Assembly (NCBI RefSeq): GCF_003574035.1
Contig: NZ_QWKY01000013.1
Location: 1 to 60,410, forward strand
Reading direction: 5' to 3'
Origin: Meiothermus hypogaeus
GTDB taxonomy: Bacteria > Deinococcota > Deinococci > Deinococcales > Thermaceae
DNA length: 60,410 bases
In this document: piece after piece, positions 27,930 to 38,457 of the stretch
How the letters are laid out: every line of letters starts with the position of its first letter
How positions within the stretch are numbered: position 1 is the stretch's first letter
Made by a program: the position numbers and the translations under genes
The notes under the pieces: generated by a model
Database searches by the model: none
Told to the model about the DNA's origin: nothing
What the model saw: only the letters and a program-made list of their open reading frames with translations

Positions 27930-28799
27930 ATGAACCGGCCCGTAGCGCAAACCCACCTTTCCCAGCTTGCCGACCTGCTCTGCTGGATGGATGAAGCTCC
28001 GGAGCGCCGCTCGTTGGCGCCGGAGGCCCGCACCCCTGAAGGCTTGTGGTGGGAAGTAATGGCCGGAGAGGACGAAAAGGCCTGGGTCTGGCTCGAGGCG
28101 GGTCGGGTGCAGGGGTATGGGGCCCTGGTGCCCTTCTGGGACGGGGTGGCCCTCGAGGGCCCCATTATCCGTGCGGGCGATGGCAAAGCCCTTCTGGAGC
28201 ACCTGGTCAAAAAAGCCCGCCAGGAGGGGTATCCCACCCTGTACGCTTTTCCCGAGGCCCGCAACCGCTACGCTCGAGACCTGCTGGAGCAGGTGGGCTT
28301 TTCTGCCGAGCACACCACCTACTTCTTCGCTATAGGCCGCACCGATCTGTCGTATCCGGTGCCCCCCGGCTACAAGATCGAGCTGGCCGAACCCTGCGAC
28401 CCCCAGGTCTACCGCGACCTCTACAGCCGGGCCGACGATGGCTGGAGCCTGCGCCTGCACTGGACCGATGAAGAACTGCGCCAGCACTTCCTGGGCGCAG
28501 AAGTAGAGCTCTTCATGGCCTATGCCGAACAGGGCCAGGCACCGGTGGGCATGGCCGAGCTCGAGCTCGACGACACCCAGGCCGAGATTGCCTACATTGG
28601 GGTGGTGCCGGAGGCCCGGGGGAAGGGTCTGGGCCGGGCGCTTTTAGGCGCTGCCGCCGAGTGGGCGTTTAGCAACCCGCAAATCCAAAGCTTGCAGGTA
28701 CGCGCCCACGACCACGAGAAAGCCGCCCAGGCCCTCTACAAACGCCTGGGGTTCAAGCAAACCAGTGCGGTCGTCACCTATGCCCTGGAACTCTACTAA
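27930..28799 (+). CDS. Tandem GNAT-fold N-acetyltransferase
   Basis: A 289-residue protein with two GNAT domains: a weaker N-terminal one (~10-135) and a C-terminal one (~150-289). The C-terminal domain carries the acetyl-CoA loop IGVVPEARGKGLGRALL and the C-terminal RAHDHEKAAQALYKRLGF motif. The two-domain build recalls mycothiol synthase, but the substrate is unknown. GAAAGCACG precedes the ATG at 27930. The 3' end overlaps the convergent NTase gene by 4 nt. Confidence 0.87.
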   Translation: MNRPVAQTHLSQLADLLCWMDEAPERRSLAPEARTPEGLWWEVMAGEDEKAWVWLEAGRVQGYGALVPFWDGVALEGPIIRAGDGKALLEHLVKKARQEGYPTLYAFPEARNRYARDLLEQVGFSAEHTTYFFAIGRTDLSYPVPPGYKIELAEPCDPQVYRDLYSRADDGWSLRLHWTDEELRQHFLGAEVELFMAYAEQGQAPVGMAELELDDTQAEIAYIGVVPEARGKGLGRALLGAAAEWAFSNPQIQSLQVRAHDHEKAAQALYKRLGFKQTSAVVTYALELY

Positions 28800-29293
28800 C
28801 CCTCCCCCGCTGTGGTTTTGAGTTTGGCCTCGATGAGGGCCACCCGGCCGGGGCGCTGGAGCTGGGTGTAGAAAGCCAGCAAGAACTCGAGCGAAACCAC
28901 CGGGATGCTCAGGCCCAGATAATCCACCGTAGTCCTTTTGTGCCGAAAGTCGGGGGCGGGTTTCCAGCGGCCATTCAGGGTTTGGAACTCCATATAACCC
29001 ATGGCCTCCACCACGAGGCCCTGTATCTTGAACTGAGCCATATACGAGCGCACCAGCCGAACCCCCAGGTGCATTCCGGGGGGATAGACCAGGTACTCGG
29101 CCAGCAACCGGGCCATCTGTTCGGCCCCCACGCGGTCGGTTTGGAGGTCGATGTCCTTGGGTACTACCGGCAACCCGTGCAGCGCCAGGGCCAGACTGCC
29201 GCTCACCGCCCATTCCACCCGGGCGTCGTTCAGGATGGGGCAGATCACCCGCAACACCTGGACAATCCGTTCGGGTAGCAGGATGGGGGTCAT
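28796..29293 (-). CDS. Nucleotidyltransferase-fold protein
   Basis: A 165-residue small NTase. The signature is WAVSGSLALALHGLPVVPKDIDLQTD (residues ~29-54), with the GS helix start and the D-I-D metal ligands. A third acidic ligand lies further on in VVEAMGYMEF. It resembles MNT/AbiEii-like or lincosamide-type NTases; substrate unknown. Its start is 8 nt after the stop of the enolase-superfamily gene, so it is the last gene of a three-gene unit. Confidence 0.75.
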   Translation of the reverse strand: MTPILLPERIVQVLRVICPILNDARVEWAVSGSLALALHGLPVVPKDIDLQTDRVGAEQMARLLAEYLVYPPGMHLGVRLVRSYMAQFKIQGLVVEAMGYMEFQTLNGRWKPAPDFRHKRTTVDYLGLSIPVVSLEFLLAFYTQLQRPGRVALIEAKLKTTAGEG

Positions 29294-29301
29294 AAAAATG
29301 T

Positions 29302-30381
29302 TTAGCTCAGGGCGTAGGACTCAAAAGCCTGGGGATCGAAGTGGCACTGGGCCAGGTCTTCCCAGTATAGCCACCCGTCTTTGAGCGGGGGGAAGTTGCA
29401 AAATCCGCCTTCGGCCTTGAGGTGAAAAGCCAGCTCACAGGGCTCCGTCACCCCTTCCTGGAAGGCCATCAGCGCGGTCTGGTAGGCCCCAAAGCTGGAC
29501 AAAGCCTGCGAGCCTACCATGGCTTTCTTGCCCTCGGCGCGGTTCAGGGCCAGCATCTGCAGGGTCTGGGTGTAGCCGGTGCGGGCCGGTTTGAGGTTCA
29601 GAATGTCGTAGGTATCGAGCTGGGCCTCGCGCCACAGGTCGCGCAGGGTAAAAGCCGAGTCGTCGGCGATGAGGGGCAGAATGGCCGCTTTGTGCAGGCG
29701 CTTGCGGGCCAGCACCTCGGCGATGGGCAGGGGCTCTTCTACGTACAGAAGCCCGGCCCCGGCCCACCTGTGCAAGTATTCCTCGGCCTCCTGGGGGGAG
29801 AGGGTCTCGTTGGCGTCGGCATACAGGTCTACGTCTGGGAAATGCGCTTTGAGGGCGGCAATGCGGGCCAGGTCACCCTCCAGATCCCGGCCCACCTTCA
29901 CCTTAAGCACCCGCACCCCGGCCTGGTAGACCGCCCTTGCATCGGCCAACATCTCGGCTTTGTCGGCAATGCCCAGGATGTAGCTGACCTGCACCCGGGG
30001 GTGGTTTGGTGCAAAGACCTGCCATAGTTCCTGGTTTTCGCTTTGGGTCCAGGCCTCCCACAAGGCGATGTCCAGGCCGGCTTTGGTGGTGAGGTTGCCC
30101 GGAAAGTTGTCCAGTACTTTCTGGATGGCCTCGGTATCCTCGACTTCCAGGCCCATAAGCTGCGGGGAAAGGTAGTCCAGCGCAGCCAGAACCGTGCCCA
30201 GGGTTTCGCCGTAGATGGTGGGACGAGGGGGGATCTCGGCGCGGCCCACCGAGCCGTCGGAAAGCTCGACCTCGAGCAGCACGTGCTCCAGGGCGGCAAG
30301 CTCCGAGGCCCGGCCCCAGCGCAGCGTACCCCTGAGCGGCAGCCGGAAGGGACGGGGCGTAATGCGCTTGATGCTAGGCAT
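29302..30381 (-). CDS. Enolase-superfamily enzyme (OSB synthase / cycloisomerase / epimerase-like)
   Basis: A 359-residue enzyme of the muconate-lactonizing subgroup. The KxK acid-base motif is K160-V-K162, the metal ligands are D189 (in YADAN), E215 (in YVEEPL) and D240, and the opposing Lys is K264 (in NLKPARTG). The layout fits o-succinylbenzoate synthase, N-acylamino-acid racemase or dipeptide epimerase; sequence alone does not decide. It overlaps the upstream P-loop gene by 8 nt and is 8 nt from the downstream NTase gene. No menaquinone genes adjoin. Confidence 0.8.
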   Translation of the reverse strand: MPSIKRITPRPFRLPLRGTLRWGRASELAALEHVLLEVELSDGSVGRAEIPPRPTIYGETLGTVLAALDYLSPQLMGLEVEDTEAIQKVLDNFPGNLTTKAGLDIALWEAWTQSENQELWQVFAPNHPRVQVSYILGIADKAEMLADARAVYQAGVRVLKVKVGRDLEGDLARIAALKAHFPDVDLYADANETLSPQEAEEYLHRWAGAGLLYVEEPLPIAEVLARKRLHKAAILPLIADDSAFTLRDLWREAQLDTYDILNLKPARTGYTQTLQMLALNRAEGKKAMVGSQALSSFGAYQTALMAFQEGVTEPCELAFHLKAEGGFCNFPPLKDGWLYWEDLAQCHFDPQAFESYALS

Positions 30382-31120
30382 GGACTTGCTCCACAAAGGC
30401 CCGAATGGCCGCTGCTTCATCGGCCAGGCTCAGGGTTTCGGTATTCAGAAATAGGGCTCGAGGTGTGCCCTGGAGGGCCCGGCGGGTGCCATCGGGGTTG
30501 TAGTTTTTGCGCTCCTCGGCCACAATCTTGAGCTTGGCGGTGAGTTCTTGGAAAGGGACGTTCCAGCCCAGGGCTTCCTGCAGCTCCCCTTCGCTCAAAA
30601 CCCCCTGGGCCAGCGCATGCAGGGTGGCCCGGTCGCTCTGGTCTATTTGAACCCGGTCGAAGGCGTCCCCCCGGGTCAGCAGGCGCGAGAGTCGGGTCAG
30701 GTCGCGGGCCTCGAGCACCACAAAGTAGCTCAGGGGCAGGTGTTCCAGGGCAAAACGAACTTCTTCCTCACCGCGCAAGCCATCGAAGAGCAAGGGCCAG
30801 GCAGGCAAGGCACGGCTGTGGGCCAGGATTTCCGCCACCCCGCCGGGGTGCTCCTGGCGAAAGCGCCGCGTCAGGGCGAACCGTTCGCTGCGGTCTAGCG
30901 GTTGGCCAGGAGCATAGCCGTACAAGGGAAAAACGTAGCGGTCAACGAGCTCCCGTCGGTCGGGCAAGGCGGGGTAGTTCAGGGCCTGGATAAGGCTGGT
31001 TTTGCCCACGCCGGTCAGGCCAACCAGGATCAGGAGGGGCATTTGGGTTAGCTGGCGGGTCTTTTCCGGGGCATCTTCGCCCGGCAGGTACAGCTTGGTG
31101 TTGGGGAAGTGCTCGTTCAT
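30374..31120 (-). CDS. P-loop NTPase-like protein of unknown function
   Basis: A 248-residue protein with Walker A GLTGVGKTS (~34-42) after a hydrophobic strand MPLLILV, and a Walker B-like strand WPLLFDGLRGEEE. The middle is Arg-rich and helical. It resembles small nucleotide kinases or GTPases, but I do not recognise the family. First gene of a three-gene unit with overlapping or tightly spaced members (P-loop, enolase-superfamily, NTase), divergent from pyrE by a 39-bp gap. Confidence 0.7.
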   Translation of the reverse strand: MNEHFPNTKLYLPGEDAPEKTRQLTQMPLLILVGLTGVGKTSLIQALNYPALPDRRELVDRYVFPLYGYAPGQPLDRSERFALTRRFRQEHPGGVAEILAHSRALPAWPLLFDGLRGEEEVRFALEHLPLSYFVVLEARDLTRLSRLLTRGDAFDRVQIDQSDRATLHALAQGVLSEGELQEALGWNVPFQELTAKLKIVAEERKNYNPDGTRRALQGTPRALFLNTETLSLADEAAAIRAFVEQVHA

Positions 31121-31159
31121 GCTGCTTTAGTGTAAGCCGAGTCGGGTAGCATGGGGGCT

Positions 31160-31711
31160 GTGGACGTTCTGAGCCTCTATAAAGAAACCGGCGCCCTGTT
31201 GGAGGGGCATTTTTTACTGCGCTCAGGCCGGCACTCGCCTAAGTTTCTGCAGTCCACCACCCTGTTACAACATCCCCTTTACGCAGAGGCCGTGGGGCAA
31301 GCGCTGGGGGAGCTGTTCGACGATCTGGATATTCAGTTTGTTATCGGTCCGGCCATGGGGGGTGTCATCCTTGCCTTTGTGACCGCCAAGGCCCTGGGTG
31401 TGCGGGCCCTCTTTGCCGAAAAGGACGGCCAGGGGGGCATGCGGGTGCGAGAGGGCCTCACCATTCACCCGGGTGAGCGATTTCTGGCCGTGGAGGACGT
31501 GGTTACCACCGGAGGCTCGGTGCAGAAAGCCATCCAGGCCGCCGAGTCTAAAGGGGCTCACTGCGTGGCGGTGGGGGCCATCGTGGACCGAAGCGCAGGC
31601 CGGGCCGAGTTTAGCGTGCCCTACCGCTCGCTGGTACAGCTCGACTTTCCGACCTACGCCCCCGAGGCCTGCCCGCTGTGCCAACGGGGTGAGCGCTTAC
31701 AGGAAGTCTAG
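31160..31711 (+). CDS. pyrE: Orotate phosphoribosyltransferase
   Basis: A 183-residue enzyme that makes OMP from orotate and PRPP in pyrimidine synthesis. The PRPP motif is FLAVEDVVTTGGSVQKA, preceded by GPAMGGVILAF and FAEKDG. GTG at 31160 is chosen because Thermus-type PyrE proteins start (M/V)DVL at this position; an ATG at 31151 in the same frame would add three residues. No other pyr gene is in the window. Confidence 0.93.
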   Translation: MDVLSLYKETGALLEGHFLLRSGRHSPKFLQSTTLLQHPLYAEAVGQALGELFDDLDIQFVIGPAMGGVILAFVTAKALGVRALFAEKDGQGGMRVREGLTIHPGERFLAVEDVVTTGGSVQKAIQAAESKGAHCVAVGAIVDRSAGRAEFSVPYRSLVQLDFPTYAPEACPLCQRGERLQEV

Positions 31712-31735
31712 CCAGACTTGGTAGGCTAAGGGCAT

Positions 31736-32797
31736 ATGTTGCGTATGCCTTTGCACCTGCTCAGCCGGGCCGGAAAGTGGCTGCTTGTGGTTTGGGCGCT
31801 ATTTGGATGGGCGCTGGCCCAGTCCAACCTGGAGATTGCCCGTCAGGCTGTACAAGACTGGCAGGCTGGCAAATACCAGGTGGACCCCTCACAAGCGCTT
31901 GGCAAGCCAACCGAAGAGGCCATCCGGCTGCTCGAGCGCAGCCTGGCTTTTCCGCCGGTTCCCCGCGACCTATCGGTCAACCTCAACGCGCCCCTGGAAG
32001 ATTCCACGCCCCGCGGAACCATCGTTAAGTTTCCGGCCACGGTAGCCGGGCGCGGTGGGGAGGTGCGGGTGGTCATCCGGGGTGACGAGGTCACCCGGAT
32101 TGGCTTTGCCCCGGAAGGCGGGCTGCTACCGGGCTGGCTCAAGCACCCGGCAGCCTGGGCGCTATTTGTGGCGTTTACGCTGGGCTGGCTGGTGGCCCTG
32201 CGGGGGGACAATGTGCTGGCCCGTTGGTGGCGTGAGGGCTGGGGTCTGTTGCGGCAGTACCGGGGGCTGTATCTGGGCATCAACCTGGGTCTTTACGGCC
32301 TGTTTGCCCTGGGGGGGCTGGTGGCTTATGCCAACCCCAGGCTGGTGCAGCTCATGCAGGAGCTGGTCGGAGGTGCCCTCGAGCAGATTGGTCTCGGTAG
32401 CGCTTTAGGGGGCGGTGTCCTGGGCCTGGCCCTCGTAATTTTTTACTGGAACTTCACCAACGGACTTGTCCTGACCACCGCCGTACCGGGGCTTTTTTTG
32501 GGTATTCCGGCCCTGCTCTTTAACGCCATGCGGTATTTTGTGCTGGGCTTTGCCCTGAGTCCGGTGGCCCTGCCCCTGGCCAACTATCTGCTGCACCTCC
32601 CTACCATGGTGGTGGAGCTGCAAGCCTACATTCTGGCCACTTTTGGCGGCATGGTTTTGATGCTCAAGACCCTGCGCGGCGAAGGCTACCGGGCTGGTTT
32701 GCGGGCTCTGGGGCTTACGGTCTACCTGGGGGGGTTCTTCCTGCTGGTAGGCGCTTGGTATGAGGCCTTCTCGATCCTGGTGCTAATGCGGCCTTAG
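31736..32797 (+). CDS. SpoIIM-like integral membrane protein with secreted N-terminal domain
   Basis: A 353-residue protein: signal peptide or first TM (~12-29, ending ALAQ), an extracytoplasmic domain (~30-130), a TM at ~140-155, then a membrane block (~180-350) with five to six helices. The block matches the SpoIIM/DUF95-type pattern: YWNFTNGLVLTTAVPGLFLGIPALLFNAMRYFVLGF and LPTMVVELQAYILATFGGM. SpoIIM family proteins occur widely in non-sporulating bacteria, with unknown role. It follows pyrE by 24 bp. Confidence 0.7.
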   Translation: MLRMPLHLLSRAGKWLLVVWALFGWALAQSNLEIARQAVQDWQAGKYQVDPSQALGKPTEEAIRLLERSLAFPPVPRDLSVNLNAPLEDSTPRGTIVKFPATVAGRGGEVRVVIRGDEVTRIGFAPEGGLLPGWLKHPAAWALFVAFTLGWLVALRGDNVLARWWREGWGLLRQYRGLYLGINLGLYGLFALGGLVAYANPRLVQLMQELVGGALEQIGLGSALGGGVLGLALVIFYWNFTNGLVLTTAVPGLFLGIPALLFNAMRYFVLGFALSPVALPLANYLLHLPTMVVELQAYILATFGGMVLMLKTLRGEGYRAGLRALGLTVYLGGFFLLVGAWYEAFSILVLMRP

Positions 32798-32892
32798 GGC
32801 GCTTCCTGGGGAGCCTATCGTGTTATGTTTGCCAGGACCGGGGCATCCAGACCGTACATTGTGTAGCTGAGGACGCACTGGTTTACTGAGCT

Positions 32893-33930
32893 ATGTCCCT
32901 CACATCTACCATCGCGCAGACTGAGCCGCTCATAGCGGACAAAGGAAGCAGGCGCCCCATTGCTGTGCTGGGTGCGGGGTCCTGGGGAACCGCGCTGGCC
33001 TTGCTGGTTGCCTCCAAGGGGCTTCCGGTTCATCTTTGGGCCCGTCGGCCCGAACACGCCGAGGCCATGCGGGCCGAGCGGCAGAACCTCGAGTACCTGC
33101 CCGGGGCTCGCTTTCCCGAATCGCTATACCCGACTGCCGATGCCGAAGAAGCCTTGCATCAAGCCCAATTTGCCGTTGTAGCCGTTCCCTCCAAGGCCCT
33201 GCGGGAGACCCTGGCCCGCCTGCCCAAAGCCAGCGCCTATCTTTCTGTGATCAAGGGTTTGCACTTCACCGATCACCACCTGCAGCGCATGAGCCAGGTG
33301 GTGGAAGAGGTAACGGGCGTAACCCAGGTAGCTGCTCTATCGGGCCCCAACCTGGCCGAAGAGATTGCACGCTTCCTGCCTGCAACCGCTGTGGTGGCTG
33401 CCAAAGACCCTGATTTTGCCCAGCAGGTACAGCAGGTTTTCAGTGGCCCCAGTTTCCGGGTCTATACCTCTTCGGATCTGATTGGCGTGGAACTTGGGGG
33501 GGCGCTCAAAAACGTTATTGCCCTGGCGGCAGGCATGGTAGACGGGCTAAAGCTCGGAGACAACGCCAAAGCAGCCTTGATTACAAGGGGCCTGCGCGAA
33601 ATCATCAAGTTCGGGGTGGCCCAGGGGGCCAAGGAGAGCACCTTTATGGGCCTCTCGGGCCTGGGCGACCTGATTGCCACGGCCAGCAGCCCCCTTTCGC
33701 GCAACCGCAGTGCTGGAGAGCGGATTGTAAGAGGAGAAACCCTGGCCCACCTGGAAGCCCAAAAGTCTGTGGTGGAGGGCATCTACACCGTGAGGGCCCT
33801 GCACGCCTGGGATCAGGCTACCGGGGCCGACCTGCCCATCACCGAGGCGGTCTACCGGGTCATTTACCTGAAAAGCGACCCACTAGAAGAACTCTCCCGC
33901 TTGATGGGGCGAGAGGCCAAGCCGGAGTAG
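32893..33930 (+). CDS. gpsA: Glycerol-3-phosphate dehydrogenase [NAD(P)+]
   Basis: A 345-residue enzyme that reduces dihydroxyacetone phosphate for phospholipid synthesis. The dinucleotide loop is VLGAGSWGTALA (~25-36). Other family features are SGPNLAEEIA, GGALKNVIALAAGMVDGLKLGDNAKAALITRGL with the catalytic Lys, and GLSGLGDLIATASSPLSRN. The N-terminus carries an extra ~20 polar residues. Confidence 0.96.
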   Translation: MSLTSTIAQTEPLIADKGSRRPIAVLGAGSWGTALALLVASKGLPVHLWARRPEHAEAMRAERQNLEYLPGARFPESLYPTADAEEALHQAQFAVVAVPSKALRETLARLPKASAYLSVIKGLHFTDHHLQRMSQVVEEVTGVTQVAALSGPNLAEEIARFLPATAVVAAKDPDFAQQVQQVFSGPSFRVYTSSDLIGVELGGALKNVIALAAGMVDGLKLGDNAKAALITRGLREIIKFGVAQGAKESTFMGLSGLGDLIATASSPLSRNRSAGERIVRGETLAHLEAQKSVVEGIYTVRALHAWDQATGADLPITEAVYRVIYLKSDPLEELSRLMGREAKPE

Positions 33931-34005
33931 GCCAGGTCTTCTGGCCATCCCGCGGCTTGATATTCTTTAATACCAGGCTATCCACAGCAAAGCCCTGAAA
34001 GCTTT

Positions 34006-36375
<2,370 letters not shown>

Positions 36376-36437
36376 AAACGCACCTCGTTGCTGTTGATGG
36401 TAGTTTGGGCTGTGGGCGAAGGGGAGTAGCTGGTTTT

Positions 36438-36493
36438 GGTGTAGGTATGTCCCAAATTTCTGTGTAGAAAGTGCTACACACATAAACTACACT
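36438..36493. promoter_or_regulatory. Candidate operator between ppsA and ppsR (GTGTAG/CTACAC palindromes)
   Basis: TGTGTAG (36461-36467) and CTACACA (36474-36480) form a perfect 7-bp inverted repeat with a 6-nt spacer. It is flanked by a second pair of half-sites, GGTGTAG (36438-36444) and CTACACT (36487-36493). All four sit in the 147-bp divergent spacer. The responsible factor is unknown. Confidence 0.5.
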
Positions 36494-36522
36494 GTTATTG
36501 GGATGGCCTGCGGGAGCGTGCT

Positions 36523-37338
36523 ATGGAGCGAACGGTTTTTATTGTCTCAGACCATACGGGCTTAACGGCGGAGTCGGTGGCGCGGAGTCTTTTGGCCCAG
36601 TTTGAAACCGTGCGGTTTCGTTATGTAACGCGGCCTTTCACAGATACCGAAGAAGAGGTTTATGGCCTGGTATACGAAATCAATTCGATTTTTGAGCGTG
36701 AGCAGGTACGCCCTATTGTGTTTTCGACCCTGGCCAATCCAGTGTTAAATGACCAGCTCAAAACAGCCCCAGCCCTGCACTTTGACCTATTTCGTACCTA
36801 CCTGGGGGAACTGGAACGCGAACTCGGTCAGCCCCCCACAGGCCGGGTAGGTCGGCTGCACAGCGTGAGCGATAATAGCTATTTTACCCGCATTGATGCA
36901 GTAGATTTTGCGCTTGCCACCGATGATGGCCTGGGGGATCGGCATTACCAGATGGCCGACGTGATCCTGATCGGGGTCAGCCGGGCTGGCAAGACGCCTA
37001 CGTGCTTGTTTTTGGGCTTGCAGTATGGGCTGCGGGCCGCTAACTACCCGCTGGCCGAGGACGACTTTGAGCGCGATACCCTGCCCGAGCCGGTCAAGGC
37101 GTATAAAGACAAAATTTTTGGCCTGACCATCAACCCTGCCCGACTGCATCAGATTCGCACCCAGCGCAAGCCGAACAGCCAGTATGCCTCTATGGAGCAG
37201 TGTGAGTACGAGGTGCGGCGGGCCGAGCTGCTTTTCAAGCGGGTGGGGATTCAGTATTTCGATACCACCAGCGCTTCTATAGAGGAAATCGCCACCAACA
37301 TAGTTCAAAGTGCTGGTCTAAAGCGTAAAATCGGCTGA
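36523..37338 (+). CDS. ppsR: PEP synthase regulatory protein (bifunctional kinase/pyrophosphorylase)
   Basis: A 271-residue DUF299/PSRP protein. It is expected to inactivate PEP synthase by ADP-dependent phosphorylation of a Thr near the catalytic His, and to reverse this with phosphate. It starts MERTVFIVSDHTGLTAESV, has P-loop GVSRAGKT (151-158), and TINPARLHQIRTQRKPNSQYAS downstream. Divergent pairing with ppsA supports the assignment. Confidence 0.95.
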   Translation: MERTVFIVSDHTGLTAESVARSLLAQFETVRFRYVTRPFTDTEEEVYGLVYEINSIFEREQVRPIVFSTLANPVLNDQLKTAPALHFDLFRTYLGELERELGQPPTGRVGRLHSVSDNSYFTRIDAVDFALATDDGLGDRHYQMADVILIGVSRAGKTPTCLFLGLQYGLRAANYPLAEDDFERDTLPEPVKAYKDKIFGLTINPARLHQIRTQRKPNSQYASMEQCEYEVRRAELLFKRVGIQYFDTTSASIEEIATNIVQSAGLKRKIG

Positions 37339-37588
37339 TACCAATTATCGCCTCCACCTGCGCTGTTTTGCCCGAAGATGGAAAGTGGGGTTGACCTTGT
37401 TGCTCAGACCGGCGTGACGGCTGGGGATAGGGCGCTCTGCCCCGTCCTGGGGATGAAGCAAATGGAGCAAGTCGAGGAATGCCGTGGCGTTACCTTACAA
37501 ACCCGGCAACCCCATCTATAGAGGTTAATTTGTAACCTGAGCAATCAGAATCCCGACTAAACTACTATACATTATTGAAATAAGAACC
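37339..37588. other. Spacer upstream of the suf operon
   Basis: About 250 bp between ppsR and the suf promoter region. It contains no convincing ORF. A GC-rich first half is followed by an AT-rich second half (from ~37520) that leads into the suf promoter. I see no further feature. Confidence 0.5.
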
Positions 37589-37619
37589 TATACTCTTATT
37601 GCGAGCGATTCGCAGTAAG
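37589..37619 (+). promoter_or_regulatory. Candidate -10 box and overlapping palindromic operator of sufCBD
   Basis: TATACT (37589-37594) is a good -10 hexamer. Directly after it lies a palindrome: CTTATTGCGA (37595-37604) pairs with TCGCAGTAAG (37610-37619) across 5 nt, ten pairs with one G-T. That position, over the expected transcription start, fits repressor binding. No canonical -35 is visible at 17 nt. Confidence 0.45.
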
Positions 37620-37649
37620 ACGCAGTCAACCACTTACAAGGGGAGAAGC

Positions 37650-38405
37650 ATGGTAAACCAACTGGAAATCCGCAACCTGCACGCCAAAATTGTGGACGGC
37701 GAGACCATCCTGAACGGGGTTAATCTAATCCTGCCCAAGGGCCAGGTACACGCCATCATGGGGCCCAACGGAGCGGGCAAAAGCACCCTGGGCAAAATCA
37801 TTGCCGGCGACCCCAGCTACGAAATCACCAAGGGCGACATCCTGATGGACGGCGAGAGCATCCTCGAGATGGAAGCCGACGAGCGGGCCCGCAACGGGTT
37901 GTTCCTGGCTTTCCAGTATCCGGTTGAAGTGCCGGGGGTTTCCAACGCTAACTTCCTGCGCCTGGCTTTGCAGGCCAAAAAGGGCGGCGAAGTGAACATG
38001 ATGGAGTTTTACGGCAAGCTGCAAAAGGCCTTGCAGACCCTCGAGTGGGACGAGAGCATTCTGACCCGCTACCTCAACGATGGCTTTTCCGGGGGTGAAA
38101 AGAAGCGCAACGAGATCATGCACATGATGGTCCTGGAACCCACCTATGCCATCATGGACGAGACCGATTCCGGCCTGGACATCGACGCCTTGAAGGTGGT
38201 AGCCAAGGGCGTGAACGCCATGCGCGGCCCCAACTTTGGCGCGCTGCTGATTACCCACTACCAGCGTCTACTCAACTACATCATCCCCGATGCAGTGCAC
38301 GTGATGATTGATGGTCGCATCGTGACCTCGGGCGGCCCCGAACTGGCGCTGAAGCTCGAGGAGCAGGGCTACGACTGGGTGAAGGAATTGGCAGTAACAG
38401 GCTAA
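37650..38405 (+). CDS. sufC: Fe-S cluster assembly ATPase SufC
   Basis: A 251-residue cytosolic ABC-type ATPase that drives the SufBCD scaffold. Walker A GPNGAGKS (38-45), signature [14 protein letters not shown], Walker [13 protein letters not shown] with the SufC-typical Asp/Glu, and the switch His in [17 protein letters not shown] precedes the ATG at 37650. First gene of sufC-sufB-sufD. Confidence 0.97.
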   Translation: MVNQLEIRNLHAKIVDGETILNGVNLILPKGQVHAIMGPNGAGKSTLGKIIAGDPSYEITKGDILMDGESILEMEADERARNGLFLAFQYPVEVPGVSNANFLRLALQAKKGGEVNMMEFYGKLQKALQTLEWDESILTRYLNDGFSGGEKKRNEIMHMMVLEPTYAIMDETDSGLDIDALKVVAKGVNAMRGPNFGALLITHYQRLLNYIIPDAVHVMIDGRIVTSGGPELALKLEEQGYDWVKELAVTG

Positions 38406-38457
38406 AAGCCAGTGGCCACTAGCTATAGGCCATCGGTTCGACATGAAGGGAGCGCAA

